Below are positions 9,748 through 20,186 of a DNA stretch of 33,933 nt, in pieces. The DNA comes from Perkinsus chesapeaki. Its lineage: Eukaryota > Perkinsozoa > Perkinsida > Perkinsidae. The notes below the pieces were generated by a model. The model saw nothing but the letters and a program-made list of their open reading frames with translations. It was not told the DNA's origin and ran no database searches. Positions within the stretch are counted from its first letter, which is position 1. Each line of letters opens with the position of its first letter. A program made the position numbers and the translations under genes. Where the stretch lies: assembly GCA_013115145.1 (NCBI GenBank), contig JAAPAO010000337.1, forward strand, positions 1-33,933, in the 5' to 3' direction.

Positions 9748-11274
9748 ATCTGAGCTCGCTCAAACCTGGCCTCACGAGTATCTTTAAAGTACCCACTTTT
9801 GCTCCAATCGTCTACATGACCGACATCATTTGACCTGTTTTTGCTGAATGTTAACCTTTTGGCTTTAAGCACTGCTGCTCCGTAATCAGAAGTAATATAT
9901 TTATTGTAGCAGATTCACTGCACTTGGTGTTATAATCTGTGGACTCACTTATCAGTCGCTTAGTATTCGACTGCAATTATTATCCTTCCGTCGCCTTGAG
10001 TTGATATATGCAGTACAACTATGTGAAAGGATGCTCCCCGGTTGTGGTCCTGGCTAACAATAGTCTACCACACTCATCCACCCTGGAACTCTGGCCTCCA
10101 AAGAGGGTACAGAGATGTGGTATGGTAACCATACCATGGTGGTATCGCACAACAGCTCATTCACACTCTCATTTACTAATCCTGCCTGTGTTGTAGCAAA
10201 AACACACTCACTATGATGCATTGTAACCGGGTTTTCTCGTAATGCGTAGTGTAAAAAGCGGTTTACACTACGCCTGAAGTGAAATGTTCGTAATACTCCC
10301 AAACACGGTACTGTTAACAGACTCAGGAGCAGCAGGCGTCTAACCAACGACACGCGAGACACGACGTATGAGAAGTATAGTTGAGAAAGCAGTTCGAATC
10401 CTGCATAATGCAGCCTGCATTTGAGTTTTTTGGTACAATTTGATACTCAACGGTATAAGCGAGAGCCAGAGGGCATATTCATCGTCGGGTGAGTCGCCCA
10501 ACACGAATCGTTTGCGCTTATAGAATTTTGTTGAATTTCAACCTCCTTTGCTACCAGCAAACAAAGGTTATGACCGGATTTGTGGGATGGAAATGAGCTG
10601 TGAATCGCTTATTCCGAACAAGTCTCGCGAACTTCTCGCGTTATCGCGATGCGTTGCGTGACACATGAGCGTTTTTGGCGTTTTGACGTTGATAAGCACT
10701 GGTTTCGCGAAGCGTTAAGCGTTTTATAATAGTGGTTTTCACAGCACGATCCGTGCTGTAAAACAACAGAACATGTATTGCAACCCGTGGTGCACGGGTG
10801 AAATTCCAATGTACCGTCTAGGCGAATATATGCGTATAGTTTTATGGACCGTTCGATAAGCCGATTTAGAAATCCATAATCGACTCTAGAACTCCTTTCA
10901 TACGTAAAACGGGATGGTAGAATTCTGAGTCCCAGGATTGACTTAGTGAACAAAGAGTTGGTATTCAGAGGGTCACCAATTTTAACGCAACATTTATTAA
11001 TTTTATCAACAAGGTAAGTAACTAGGAGTAACTGAAATCGACACATAGTTGACAGACGGTGCATCAAGGTAGCCTTTCAGTACGCCTTGTAAAGATACTT
11101 AGCTTTGTTAACGAGGGACTGGAGAGTAGGCTTCGTGATTGGGAAATGACATGTCACCTCGAGTTAGATGCACTGGTGCAACACAACACTTAGAAGTACG
11201 GGGGAATAGTAGATAAAGCCCTATAGCTCTATAGGATAAATCGATCAGCTGGCGCGCATGGTCACGCGTGCTGC
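9748..11274. other. Spacer between the secreted paralogues, no supported gene
   Basis: Open frames on the minus strand at 10609-11064 (Cys-rich, starts ATG at 11064) and 10054-10362 (signal-like LLLLSLLTVPCLGV but no ATG) have no domain and no similarity to the flanking family that I can see. A short inverted repeat GGTATGGTAACCATACC is found at about 10119-10135. I would not call a gene here with confidence. Confidence 0.35.
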
Positions 11275-11535
11275 ATGGTGCGCGATCGGCTGACCACTCC
11301 TCGCGATGTCACCAACCTGAAAAGGAGACAGGTCTCTCAATTTGAGCATTATCTGCGCGCTACTAAAGGGTCCACATCGTATAGGTGTGGAACAATACCA
11401 GTGTTTAAAGAACTTCCAACCGGCTCCTTTATCCATATCCAACAGAGGTCTGGAATCGCCAGTCTTCCCTATGTTTTGTCATGTGTAGACTTTTGTGACC
11501 CTGCCACAGGGACAGCCTGTTCCTTGTCACAGTAG
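11275..11535 (+). CDS. Small hypothetical protein
   Basis: An ATG-initiated frame of 86 residues on the strand used by both neighbouring secreted genes. It has four cysteines, three of them in the last 20 residues (LSCVDFCDP, GTACSLSQ), and no clear signal peptide. Nothing in the sequence shows a domain, a splice site pair or a codon bias that proves translation. It may be chance, or a degenerate or 5'-incomplete gene. Confidence 0.25.
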   Translation: MVRDRLTTPRDVTNLKRRQVSQFEHYLRATKGSTSYRCGTIPVFKELPTGSFIHIQQRSGIASLPYVLSCVDFCDPATGTACSLSQ

Positions 11536-11896
11536 GGCAGAACACAGGTCACGGCGCCTTTTCAGGTAATCTTCTGTGATGTTAGATTTCCAAAAAGTGT
11601 AAACAGAGTAAGAAAGATGTTGTGTGGTGTAAAGTGAATTTACAAATTGATGTCCTCGTCCATGAATTGTAGTCCTCCGTCATGAAATTGATGTCCGTAG
11701 CCGCCTTGTGGATTTCATTATCCTACCACTGCCGCTGAATCGTCCCTATACATTTTCTTGATCGCTAAAATGGCGGCTTTTAGCTCGAAACATTCTCTGC
11801 GAGGTATAGAAGCCTTGAGAGGACGAAGGCTACCAGCCGGTCGTCAAAAATAGCTCCGTTCTGCAGGTTTCAAAACTCTTACACATTTCCTGATAA

Positions 11897-12298
11897 ATGA
11901 AGCCCATCAACATCTTTTGGCTGGTTGTCGGCATGGTGTTCTCAAAGCCTAGCCCCCCTGCGGGGAAATACTACAAAAGAGTCAGTGGCCACCTGTGCGC
12001 TGAGACCGAGTGGTTGCATAGGAAACCGAAGGAAGATCTTATCTTAACTGTGGTCTGTAACGCAGCCCGGGTATCATCGGCCGCATTATCTGTCGACTTT
12101 TCCGAGCCCAACACGTACAAGATAAGCGCCGTGAGTGAAAAGCGTTACAAGCTCTTCCGCGCAAGAGTTCTCAAGGATTGCAAAGATGTCTTCAGAATGG
12201 GCCTCTCGGATATGGCTATCTTGCAACATAGCAAACCAAACAAGATAGTTACCCGTTTGGACCACCATACGATAATCGTCACTCAAGGTAACTGCTAG
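11897..12298 (+). CDS. Small secreted protein, family copy B
   Basis: A single-exon gene for 133 residues, paralogue of 9325-9747. The signal peptide is MKPINIFWLVVGMVFS. The mature chain shows PSPPAGKYY, LCAETEWL, PKEDLILTV, FSEPNTYKISAVSE, and ends TQGNC. Its alignment with copy A is nearly gap-free over about 118 residues, although the middle part has diverged strongly. Copy B has four cysteines: LCAETEW, VVCNAA, KDCKD and the C-terminal one; the second has no counterpart in copy A. Flanking DNA does not match between the copies, so only the coding sequence is conserved, which suggests an old duplication under selection. Likely secreted; function unknown. Confidence 0.85.
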   Translation: MKPINIFWLVVGMVFSKPSPPAGKYYKRVSGHLCAETEWLHRKPKEDLILTVVCNAARVSSAALSVDFSEPNTYKISAVSEKRYKLFRARVLKDCKDVFRMGLSDMAILQHSKPNKIVTRLDHHTIIVTQGNC

Positions 12299-12999
12299 GT
12301 CTGGTTTAATCTAGCTCCGGGTATGCGAGTGACATGCCTTCGGTAAACAATCCTATGTCGGCAAGTACTAGTAGTGTTATAGGGTCCTCTCACTTTCACC
12401 ATTACTCCACTCGCCTGAAGGGCCTTCAGGCAAGGGGCCTCATTTAGCCTTTGACTGATAGGATTATATTTGTTTTGAGTTGATATGTGAATTCCACTAT
12501 AACGCACTGGACGCAAATACCATATCCGGGATTATGCGAAGTCGCGGATCTGAGACCGGGAGGTCAATTTCTGTCAAAGGTTTGGAGCGCCCTTATGGCG
12601 TTAGAATTCTCGACTAGGCTGGTTCACCGAATAGCATGTCCATTTCACGCCAATCAGCGTTAACGTGCTTGCTGCTCCAGAACAGATTTAGAGTGTTTTT
12701 CTGGTTATTGCTGTTGGGCAGCAATTACCTACTAAGGCCGTCCCGTTCCAGTGGGCTGGAGTTAACCATCCCCAAGAGGAAAACGGCTCGGAATCTGTCC
12801 TTTCAAGAGTTTCTGCGAGTCAAATGGTTCTAAATGTGCAGGAGGAACTTCCTCCATTTTGGTCCCAGCTTTACTTCATTATTCTATCTTCACATTTCCA
12901 ATATGTCAAGTGTCTAACGTAGTTTCATGCGGCAATATCTGCGTTTCACTATCACTCTTAAGCACAACACTCGAGCACAGTTCTCTGAAACACTACGTT
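12299..12999. other. Convergence zone between the two gene clusters
   Basis: This stretch separates the last plus-strand gene from the first minus-strand gene, stop codon to stop codon. A plus-strand ATG frame of 65 residues at 12636-12833 with a hydrophobic stretch (VFFWLLLLGSNYLL) is present but has no other support. No hairpin with a T-run or other obvious termination signal is visible. Confidence 0.5.
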
Positions 13000-13693
13000 C
13001 TAAGCCACAGGATTTGGTATAGTAGTCGAGAATGCAGGCTGATTAAAATTGGCACTCGCCAATGCCTCCTCGGCATCATCATTCCCCATACTATTAGTGA
13101 AGTAGCTTGGAGGAGGAGGGATCACCTTTGATACTTGATTGATTCGCTCACTGAAAATGAAATAGTTCAATTTCGTTCTCAATCAACAGCATCCTTACAA
13201 GTTCATCATTTCAGGGCTAGCACCAGTGCGCTGCCGCTCTTCGTACATGTCATTGCTAAGTCTATGCATCGATTCCTCCACTCGATCGAATACCTCTTTA
13301 TGACGATAACGGTGATATTTGTAAAGTGCCCCCAAACACAATACTGGGGTACCCAGTCCGGCTGAATACAACATTATAACAGATCAACAGCCGTAACCGC
13401 TCCCCCTCACCTGCACCAAAAACCGCGGCCTTCGAAGCTCCTTGAAGCGCTGCCCGTTTACAGAATTTGGACCCGAGCGCGATGCCGCCAGTCGTTGAGA
13501 ATAGAGTTGCTATGAGCAATTGCCGACCCAGTATGTCCAGGAATCTGTATTGAGAATTTTACGGTAAGATAGACAAACAACAGTGTTACTTGCGGTCCTC
13601 TTCACACACGTATTTCGAGGGGTCAACGACCGATGGAGATCCAACAGGAGAGCTCATTTGAAATGCTAATTCTGGAGTATCCTTAGATGTCAT
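13000..13693 (-). CDS. Two-helix membrane protein, COX20-like layout
   Basis: Four exons chain in phase on the minus strand: 13590-13693 (ATG), 13411-13544, 13199-13361, 13000-13150 (TAG), with introns of 45, 49 and 48 nt, giving 183 residues. After a 35-residue soluble start comes FLDILGRQLLIATLFSTTGG, a first membrane helix, a short basic loop (KFCKRAALQGASK), a second helix (FGAAGLGTPVLCLGALYKYH) and a charged helix (RHKEVFDRVEESMHRLSNDM). The C-terminus is Pro/Ala/Asn-rich (IPPPPSYFTNSMG). This spacing of two helices and a basic, Tyr-rich exit resembles COX20/FAM36A, an inner-mitochondrial chaperone for cytochrome oxidase subunit 2, but the identity is weak and I leave the symbol blank. 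The gene structure is well supported; the function is a guess. Confidence 0.8.
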
Positions 13694-13926
13694 TTGAATG
13701 ACTAATATTCTGCAGTTCGAAAGTGATCCGCGACTTTGAGAATGCAGATGACAACTTCGAGTGTAAATATATCAAATCGTAGAGCAACTCAAGACAGGTT
13801 CAAAACACACCACAAAATGGTCATTCTGAATACACAGAGGAACAAGGATACCTTTCTATACAAATGACTGGTATGTCAAGTAACATAAAGAACAAGCGGG
13901 CATATAACGGGACAAACAAGCAAGAG

Positions 13927-16024
13927 CTAAATTGTGATAGATGTATCAACATGATGCACTGGATAGGTTATCGATCCTCTCGGCTTGGGATTTCTCCTTC
14001 GTTGGCTGGATTGAGAAGTCATGTCTCTGATCCTTCCCGCCAGCACGGCTATAGCATCCTTGATTGTGTGCTGACCTGTCTCCAATAATGTGTAGCAATC
14101 CTGATGACAGAATTTACAAATCGGACCTCAGATCTTGTCCTACATGTGGCATATCCATTATCATATGAACTGTCACCGGCATGCTATTCTCTTTAATAAA
14201 TCTAACACAGTCAAACGTTCAACTGCCAATTGAAGGAAGTGTCACTCACCGTTTGCAAAGGTCCTGTATGGAGTACCTCAAAAGCTCTGCTTCACCAAAG
14301 GTACAGTAAATAGGGACCCCTAGGTCTAATGACGATGCCAGAGCTGGTGACACTACAGGGCTCGATGGACGCTCCTAAGACACGGGCGTACACGCCGTTT
14401 CAGGCAAGCTATGAAAGCGCTACATTGGAGGCATCAGCGCAATAATTGGCAAACTTATAGACAAGCTCAACTGGTATGTAATCATAATATGCGTTGTCAC
14501 TCAAAAGTTGCTCTTCTGATAGACCTGAACAGCTAGAGGTGTCAGAAAACATTCCAAGATTAGCATGCATTACTCAAATCGGCCCATGGTGAAAGGAGAG
14601 CCAATCCGCCAGGAAGGGGGAGATGTTGATCTCGAACTGCAATAGCTATACTTAATGCGGTGTTGCCACCAGCCGAGTCGCCACAGATGACTATCCGCTC
14701 AGGCGCTATATTCATATCATTTATAAGGTAAGTATAAGCCCCCACGCCTTGCTCTGTAATCTGATAGAATAATCGTCAAATTCATGAGCAATACCTCTTA
14801 CTGTAGCCATGCCGGTCTGAGGGGGCCTGTCGTAGTCCACTGCACAGAGGAAACAGTCGGTGGCTCTGGCCAGTTCGGTTATCCAAGGCTTATAAGCGGC
14901 AGACTGTGGCGTGCACATAACGAAGGCACCGCCATGAATGTAGAGGATGACAGGGCTCTTGTGGTCCTCCTGAAATAAGCAACATATATTGCTCGATTGG
15001 GCTCTAGACTTCCGCCAATAAGAGGCGGCAAATATTTCGGATTTATGCGACCATGTTGCGGCATCCTAACATTGAAACTGCGTGCGAGCCTTCCCAATAC
15101 GGAAATAGGGGGAAAGAGATGTCCGGTAATTCCTAAGAATTCTCATATCTCTACAAGCTTGAGGAGTTGGACCGAGGCGTTGCTCAGGAATCTGTGAAGG
15201 CTGCTGCTGCTCCTGCTGCTGGCCTACCTGCAGAGCCCGATACCAATCAGCACTGTCTTGAATATTGCTGAAGCCTTCGAAGTCCTTGGATGCCTTTAAG
15301 GTAGGTGTGCGGCATGCTGGCCAATACCTAAGTTGGATGGGATAACTGTACATCAACCGACAGCCCACTGAGCCTACCACTGCAGCCGTATGTTTTCGGG
15401 TCTCTTAGGCATCCAACAGCACACGCCCTTTTTGCCAACGCCGGGTATGCAAACGTCAGATGTTTTTCTGAACGAAAGATGAGGGTCGCAGGTTCGATCC
15501 CGGCACCCTGCACCTACTGTATGAGCTCATACTTCCTGGGGAAGTCTCTGGCGGTGGCCCGGCCGACTCTGAGAAGTGTCGCCAGCTTGCGATTCCAAAC
15601 TGCCCGCTTCGGCTTGGCAACAGGGCCCACCAGTGTGGCACCTTAAATGCTAAACTCAATGGGGAAACTGGACCAGAAAACTCACCAAGCAAAGCGAACG
15701 GAAGTGTTGCTGTTCTAAGGCTTTGTCGAAAGGAATGAGGGCCAACTGCATGGTACTGGAGGGAAGTCTGCGACCTGAACAAAAATAACAACAGCGTCGC
15801 TCCGCTACAACCCACCTCGGTCGGCCACTGGTCGCCCTAGGCGGAAGTATATTAGCTGGTCGGCTCCCCTCCTCCTCATCTTCACTTGTCCCGTCACTTT
15901 CCTGACCGGTGAGCTCTTCTTGGAGGAACTTAGTAACATCGACAATACTGTCCAAGGCACTGCTTGGTGAGGAGGAGGTGTTGGAGGAGGTTGAGGAGGA
16001 AGTGAAGGAAGATACAGTCAACAT
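13927..16024 (-). CDS. HSL-type alpha/beta hydrolase (esterase/lipase), copy 1
   Basis: Members of the hormone-sensitive-lipase family hydrolyse acyl esters. Eight exons join in phase: 15816-16024 (ATG), 15228-15327, 14802-14969, 14574-14760, 14424-14524, 14250-14374, 14144-14201, 13927-14100 (TAG), about 373 residues. Motifs: oxyanion-hole HGGAF, nucleophile elbow GDSAGG, LLSPWADLS continuing across a 49-nt intron into LSEEQ, then SPALASSLDL, and MDMPH ending an exon at the probable catalytic His, followed by DCYTLLE. The usual acid position reads FGEAELL, so Glu would have to serve. Introns are 43, 48, 49, 49 and 41 nt in the catalytic half, longer at the 5' end. The N-terminal exon is Ser/Thr-rich and low-complexity (SSTSSNTSSSPSS); its join to the RYWP exon fits in phase but crosses 488 nt. 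Tandem with copy 2. Confidence 0.9.
15480..15513 (+). other. tRNA T-arm-like motif inside hydrolase copy 1 intron
   Basis: GCAGGTTCGATCCCGGCACC at 15489-15508 looks like a tRNA B box with T-arm, but no matching acceptor stem, A box or anticodon arm is found upstream. A second motif, GCGGGTTCGAATCCCAGC, sits in a 53-nt intron of the docking/SAM gene at 3373-3390. Confidence 0.35.
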
Positions 16025-16270
16025 GGTCACAACAACAACTCGTGACTAAGGTACACTATAGACCTTACAAAGCTTTAATAGAAAGTTTGATGAAAATACA
16101 TTCCCAGCGGAAGAGTCTGCCGATGTTGCTTCACTAACTCAAGTGTCATCATCGATCATCGATGTGGTAAAGTATACAGGTACCGAAAAGGAATGAGGCC
16201 AAGGGCCACTGGTCACGGGCATAAAGTCAATTTATGATACAAGGGATAAAGTATTGGACAACTTGTTAAG

Positions 16271-18562
16271 TCAAAACGAGTGGGCCGATTCCCGATACTC
16301 ATCGCGATGGTTGTGATGATGGTGGTGATGAGGCGCGACTTTCACTGCACCCTTCGCCTTGTTCATAGCGCGTATCTTTTCCACGAGGATAGTGCACGCT
16401 TCGAGTATGGTCTTTTGCTTTGAGTCACAGAACATGTAGCAGTCCTGAAAACACACAAGCTGCATTCCAATAATGATATAATGTTATCAATATGCATTCT
16501 AATGTTTGTTCCCCCATGAGTGTTCAGATAAATGCATTTCAGTGTCCACACTTCTTAATACTAAAAAAGCAACCTTCGAGAAAATTTGACAAAAATCCGT
16601 TGGATTTCCGTTACCAAGAGTGTTTTTACCGTGTGTTGGTAAAGGTCTATTATAATTGAATGTTGCAGGTCATGAAAATGACTGAAACTTCGAATACCCA
16701 AGGGGCGCCAAGGGGAATCGATTGCTAACAAGATGGTGAGAAAGGACAACAGCAACGCCCAACAAGATGGCCATCTCTTCAGCAGAAGTTGTGAATGATG
16801 ACAAAGGACAACAGCAACGGCCCACAAGATGGCCATCTCTTCAGCAGAAGTTGTGAATGATGACAAAGGACAACATCTCAAAGGCACAATGCTTGGGTTA
16901 CTTTTAAACATAATTCAGACGTAGAGGGGCTAGAAGCTTCAATCCATCAGACGGACTCGATGAACTCACATGCGGCATGTCGACAATCATTTCAACTTCA
17001 ACACGTTTGCTATTTTCCATCTTCAACCTGAAACAAGAGCAAGTGAACAGACAGCCACAGAACAATACCTACCGTCGACACAGTCCTTCCTCTGATGCTC
17101 TCAATATCTCCACCTCACCATATGTACAATATACTGGCACCTTGAGGTCGAGTGACGGAGCCAGGGCCGGTGATACTATAGGATCATCCATTGCTACCTG
17201 ATATAGAGCTACAATATACAAAAACGGTGAAGTCTACACAGATGAGGGTTGAGGTTCATGAGGGTTATGCTGTTCCCCAAGAGAAGTAGTTTGCGTGTGT
17301 TTTAATTTTACGGGACAACTATCAAACCAGGTTTAGTATGAGAGTCTTGACAGTCGGCAGTTTCCTCCCAAGCTCCACACATGTCCATCGGAAACCGGTC
17401 AAAACGGACACGACCTACCCCAGTGCTCCTTGCGCAGAGTTGAGCAAATTTGTATATTAGTTCTACTGGGAGGTAGTCGTAGTAGGCATTCTCACACCAC
17501 AGCTGATCTTCGCTGAGACCTGAGCAAGATACTCTAGAAGCTTCCAAAAGGGGGCCAACAGTTACTTAGGTCAGCCCAAGGAGATAGGAGGACCAAGCCG
17601 GCGGGTAGGGGATATCTCCCCCTATCACGGAGCTGCAACATGACACTTAAGGCCAAGTTGGCACCCGCAGAATCACCAACAAGGACGATACGCTCGGGAG
17701 GGATTTCAAGGGAGTTTATTAGATAGCTGTAGGAGATAATCCCTTCTTCTATAATCTGAAAAGAAAACATTACCCTTGATGGAAATAACAGAACTGATAA
17801 AAGAAATGGAAGTGATAGAAGCAATACAATTAATTAGCTGGAATCTTGGTCTAGCACACCAGAAAGAGCTACCAGAACAGGCACACTGATGATTCCTTTT
17901 GGAACAGATAGAACTGAGTTACACAAAGAGTTTCCGACGAGCCTAATCACCCATGAATCTTCAGCACCACCGAAGCGCACCACCGAACCTTCAGTGTATA
18001 ACCGCATTTTCGCGAGAAAACTTCACCGGGCAGAACTCTTACAGACGTTATAATGCCACGATAACCTACCTCTTTAAGACCTGTCTCCGGCGGCCTGCTA
18101 TAATCCAGAGCACAAACGAACGAGTTACAATCGTGTGCAAGTTTGGTGACGAATGGCTTGTAGGCTACACTACCAGGAGTGCACAAAACATATGCTCCTC
18201 CGTGGAAGAAGAGGATGACCGGGTAAGCTGGATCCTGAGGAAGGAGACATTCTTAACCAACTTGCGGGGGGAAAGAACATATAGAATATTAAACGATAGT
18301 AAGGTCATTTAAACGCACACTTCAACAGTGGGAGTGCTAGTGCTATTATAGGTTATTCTTTCGTCCCTCTACATCAATGCACTTCTACAAGCTCTATCCT
18401 ACAACTAGTAGAGTGCACTGTCTTCTGCATTCATAATCGAGGGCGAACCGACAGTTGCTTACCTTGAGTGCGGTCATCCAATCAGAATTGTCATGCAAAT
18501 TTCCGGGGCCTTTAAACGACATTTGCCGTCTCAGTGTTGAAGTGCGTTTAACAGGCCAATAC
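16271..18562 (-). CDS. HSL-type alpha/beta hydrolase (esterase/lipase), copy 2
   Basis: Tandem paralogue of the 13927-16024 gene with every splice position conserved. Exons: 18463-18562, 18070-18234, 17566-17755, 17419-17519, 17073-17197, 16970-17027, 16271-16444 (TGA). Exon lengths equal those of copy 1 for 100, 101, 125, 58 and 174 nt. Motifs: HGGAY, GDSAGA, LLSPWADLS running across a 46-nt intron into LSEDQ, SPALAPSLDL, MIVDMPH, then DCYMFCDSK. The acid site reads YGEVEIL. The C-terminus is His-rich (VAPHHHHHHNHRDEY), absent from copy 1. Three introns are much longer than in copy 1: 221 versus 49, 314 versus 41, and 525 versus 43 nt. The first exon must lie above 18562 and end with two bases of a codon; it is not settled, see 18786-19049. 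Confidence 0.9.
16741..16874. repeat. 62-bp tandem duplication inside hydrolase copy 2 intron
   Basis: Two 62-bp units start at 16741 and 16803, with the first ten bases of a third at 16865. The units differ by a few bases around ACGCCCAAC/ACGGCCCAC. Each unit holds the perfect 12-base palindrome AGATGGCCATCT. The array lies in the 525-nt intron that separates the catalytic-His exon from the last exon. Confidence 0.95.
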
Positions 18563-18785
18563 CTGTACAAAACCCATACAGAACAATACAGTACATTAAA
18601 GAGAGGACGGCATGTGCATTATTAGGTAGGAATAGCACCTCTCGCTTGGGACCACGAAAGCGTATTCACAGAACAGTAGATCTATTATATTACAAATTAT
18701 GCTTTGATATTACGAATAAAAAGATATATTATAGATTATCAATTACATATAAATATAAAATGCATTTTCCTTATAAGATCCTTAC
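18563..18785. other. AT-rich spacer or intron
   Basis: Strongly A+T rich between 18670 and 18780, with no open frame of note. It is either the first intron of hydrolase copy 2 or spacer. Confidence 0.4.
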
Positions 18786-19049
18786 GAAAAATGATGCTTT
18801 GTTGACTCTAAACTCTGGGCGGCTTTTCGGAAGTTGTGACGGCCTCAGCCACTGCAAAGATTCCCACACTCCCATTTCCATAGCTATTGCTTCCAACCGA
18901 GCTGGAATACATCCTTTCCCAGATATGCCGGTGAGGAAAGACAAAAATCGGGAGGAAATTTTCCCCGAAAATTCCGAAAATCTCGGCTTTTCTTCCTCAA
19001 GCACTGAAGCGTGTATTCTCTTGTGAATAGAAATATCGCTGGGTGACAT
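18786..19049 (-). CDS. Probable first exon, perhaps of hydrolase copy 2
   Basis: An ATG frame (MSPSDISIHKRIHASVLEEE) runs 88 codons to a good donor GTAAGG at 18785-18780. It lies just upstream of the second exon of hydrolase copy 2, in the place where copy 1 has its own first exon. The join to 18562 is out of phase by two bases with this donor, so either another donor within the exon is used, a small exon is missing, or this is a separate gene. No domain seen; the residues do not resemble copy 1's Ser-rich first exon. Confidence 0.45.
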
Positions 19050-19202
19050 TTCAGAAGTTATCCCCCGACCTACCAGTCTATCTTAGATCGTCCCACTGTT
19101 GTCTTCCATCTGGTAACACCTTTCTTTCCTGTACCAGGCAGACTCATATCACACACCGCCCTGATAAGGATGACAATCGCACAAACGAGCTATGGGGGGG
19201 GC

Positions 19203-19841
19203 TTACTGCATCAAGGTAGGATTGCGAGGAAAGTTCTTTCCGGCGCTCCTGATCACTTTAACAGCAGCAGCCAGAGATCGATTCCACGTCTTGCGCTTTG
19301 GCGGAGCCACCAGACCCGCAACTCCAGCACCTAGAAACAAGCAAAGATGAATGTAAGGCCATAGTAGAGCAACTTAAGTAGGTAAGTTCTAAGCAATTGC
19401 AGGTTATTCTTGATAGTCTGAAGTCTGACTCTTCTATCCTTCAACATTGGTACACCCTCTCGGATGGGTATTTCATATATAACGGAGTTCCATCAGGGAT
19501 ACGTGGGACACCGAAAAAAACAAAATTCATATTTCATATCAACAAATACACCAGATAGGTCCTTACGGTTGAAACTTTAAATTTCGAGAAATTCCAAAAT
19601 TTCAATATTGAAAGTTATTGTTAAAATTTTACCGAATTTCTTCATTTATTATTAAAATGTATACTAACTTTACATGATAAATGTTAATAGTGGATATATA
19701 TTAAAGGCTAAAGCAGATATATAAGTACTTATTACTAATAAATACAACTCACCTATGACACCAAATGGACACTTGATAGCTCTCCAACTCTGCAATAAGG
19801 AAGTCGATGGCACAACATGATACTGGAGCTCCGTTCGGGAC
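19203..19841 (-). CDS. Short Ala/Gly-rich protein, 3' exons
   Basis: The last exon, 19203-19330 (TAA), encodes AGVAGLVAPPKRKTWNRSLA and continues AAVKVIRSAGKNFPRN. It joins in phase to 19753-19841, whose end reads SWRAIKCPFGVI, giving a hydrophobic GVIGAGVAGLVA across the junction that could be a membrane helix followed by a basic tail. The intron of 422 nt is strongly A+T rich (19540-19750). The exon upstream of 19841 must end with two bases of a codon and was not found; a possible start MGNNPASLDESF lies at 19920-19955 but the splice between would be too short. Function not recognised. Confidence 0.45.
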
Positions 19842-20186
19842 CTGAGAGGAAGAGAATGCTACAACTGTCGACAGCAGCTGAGAAGAATGCAGTTGTGTGA
19901 GAAGGATTCGTCCAGGCTCGCGGGATTATTGCCCATCGAAGTTGGTGGTGCCGAGCAATTGATGGCAACAGAAAAAGCTATGACAGAACCTTATAGAACT
20001 CTGGTATCAACATCTATATCAATATTATATACATTGTTGATAACAGATGAAAGGGATGATATAATATAATGACATATCATACGAAAGACATTTTACAGAA
20101 GATAATATATTAATAACCAACATACAAGGATGCAGAGCTTTTCAATACACATATTCATTTTTCCATGTCACATACTCTCTTTCGCC

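Noticed and set aside
10609-11064. Cys-rich minus-strand gene between the secreted paralogues
   Set aside because: No signal peptide, domain or splice support, and it would be the only minus-strand gene in the plus-strand cluster.
14525-14573. Apparent frameshift and stop after WADLS in hydrolase copy 1 (and at 17520-17565 in copy 2)
   Set aside because: Introns of 49 and 46 nt at the same position restore the frame as DLS followed by LSEEQ or LSEDQ, so neither copy is broken here.
15480-15513. tRNA gene
   Set aside because: There is a T-arm-like B box but no matching acceptor stem, D arm or anticodon arm upstream.
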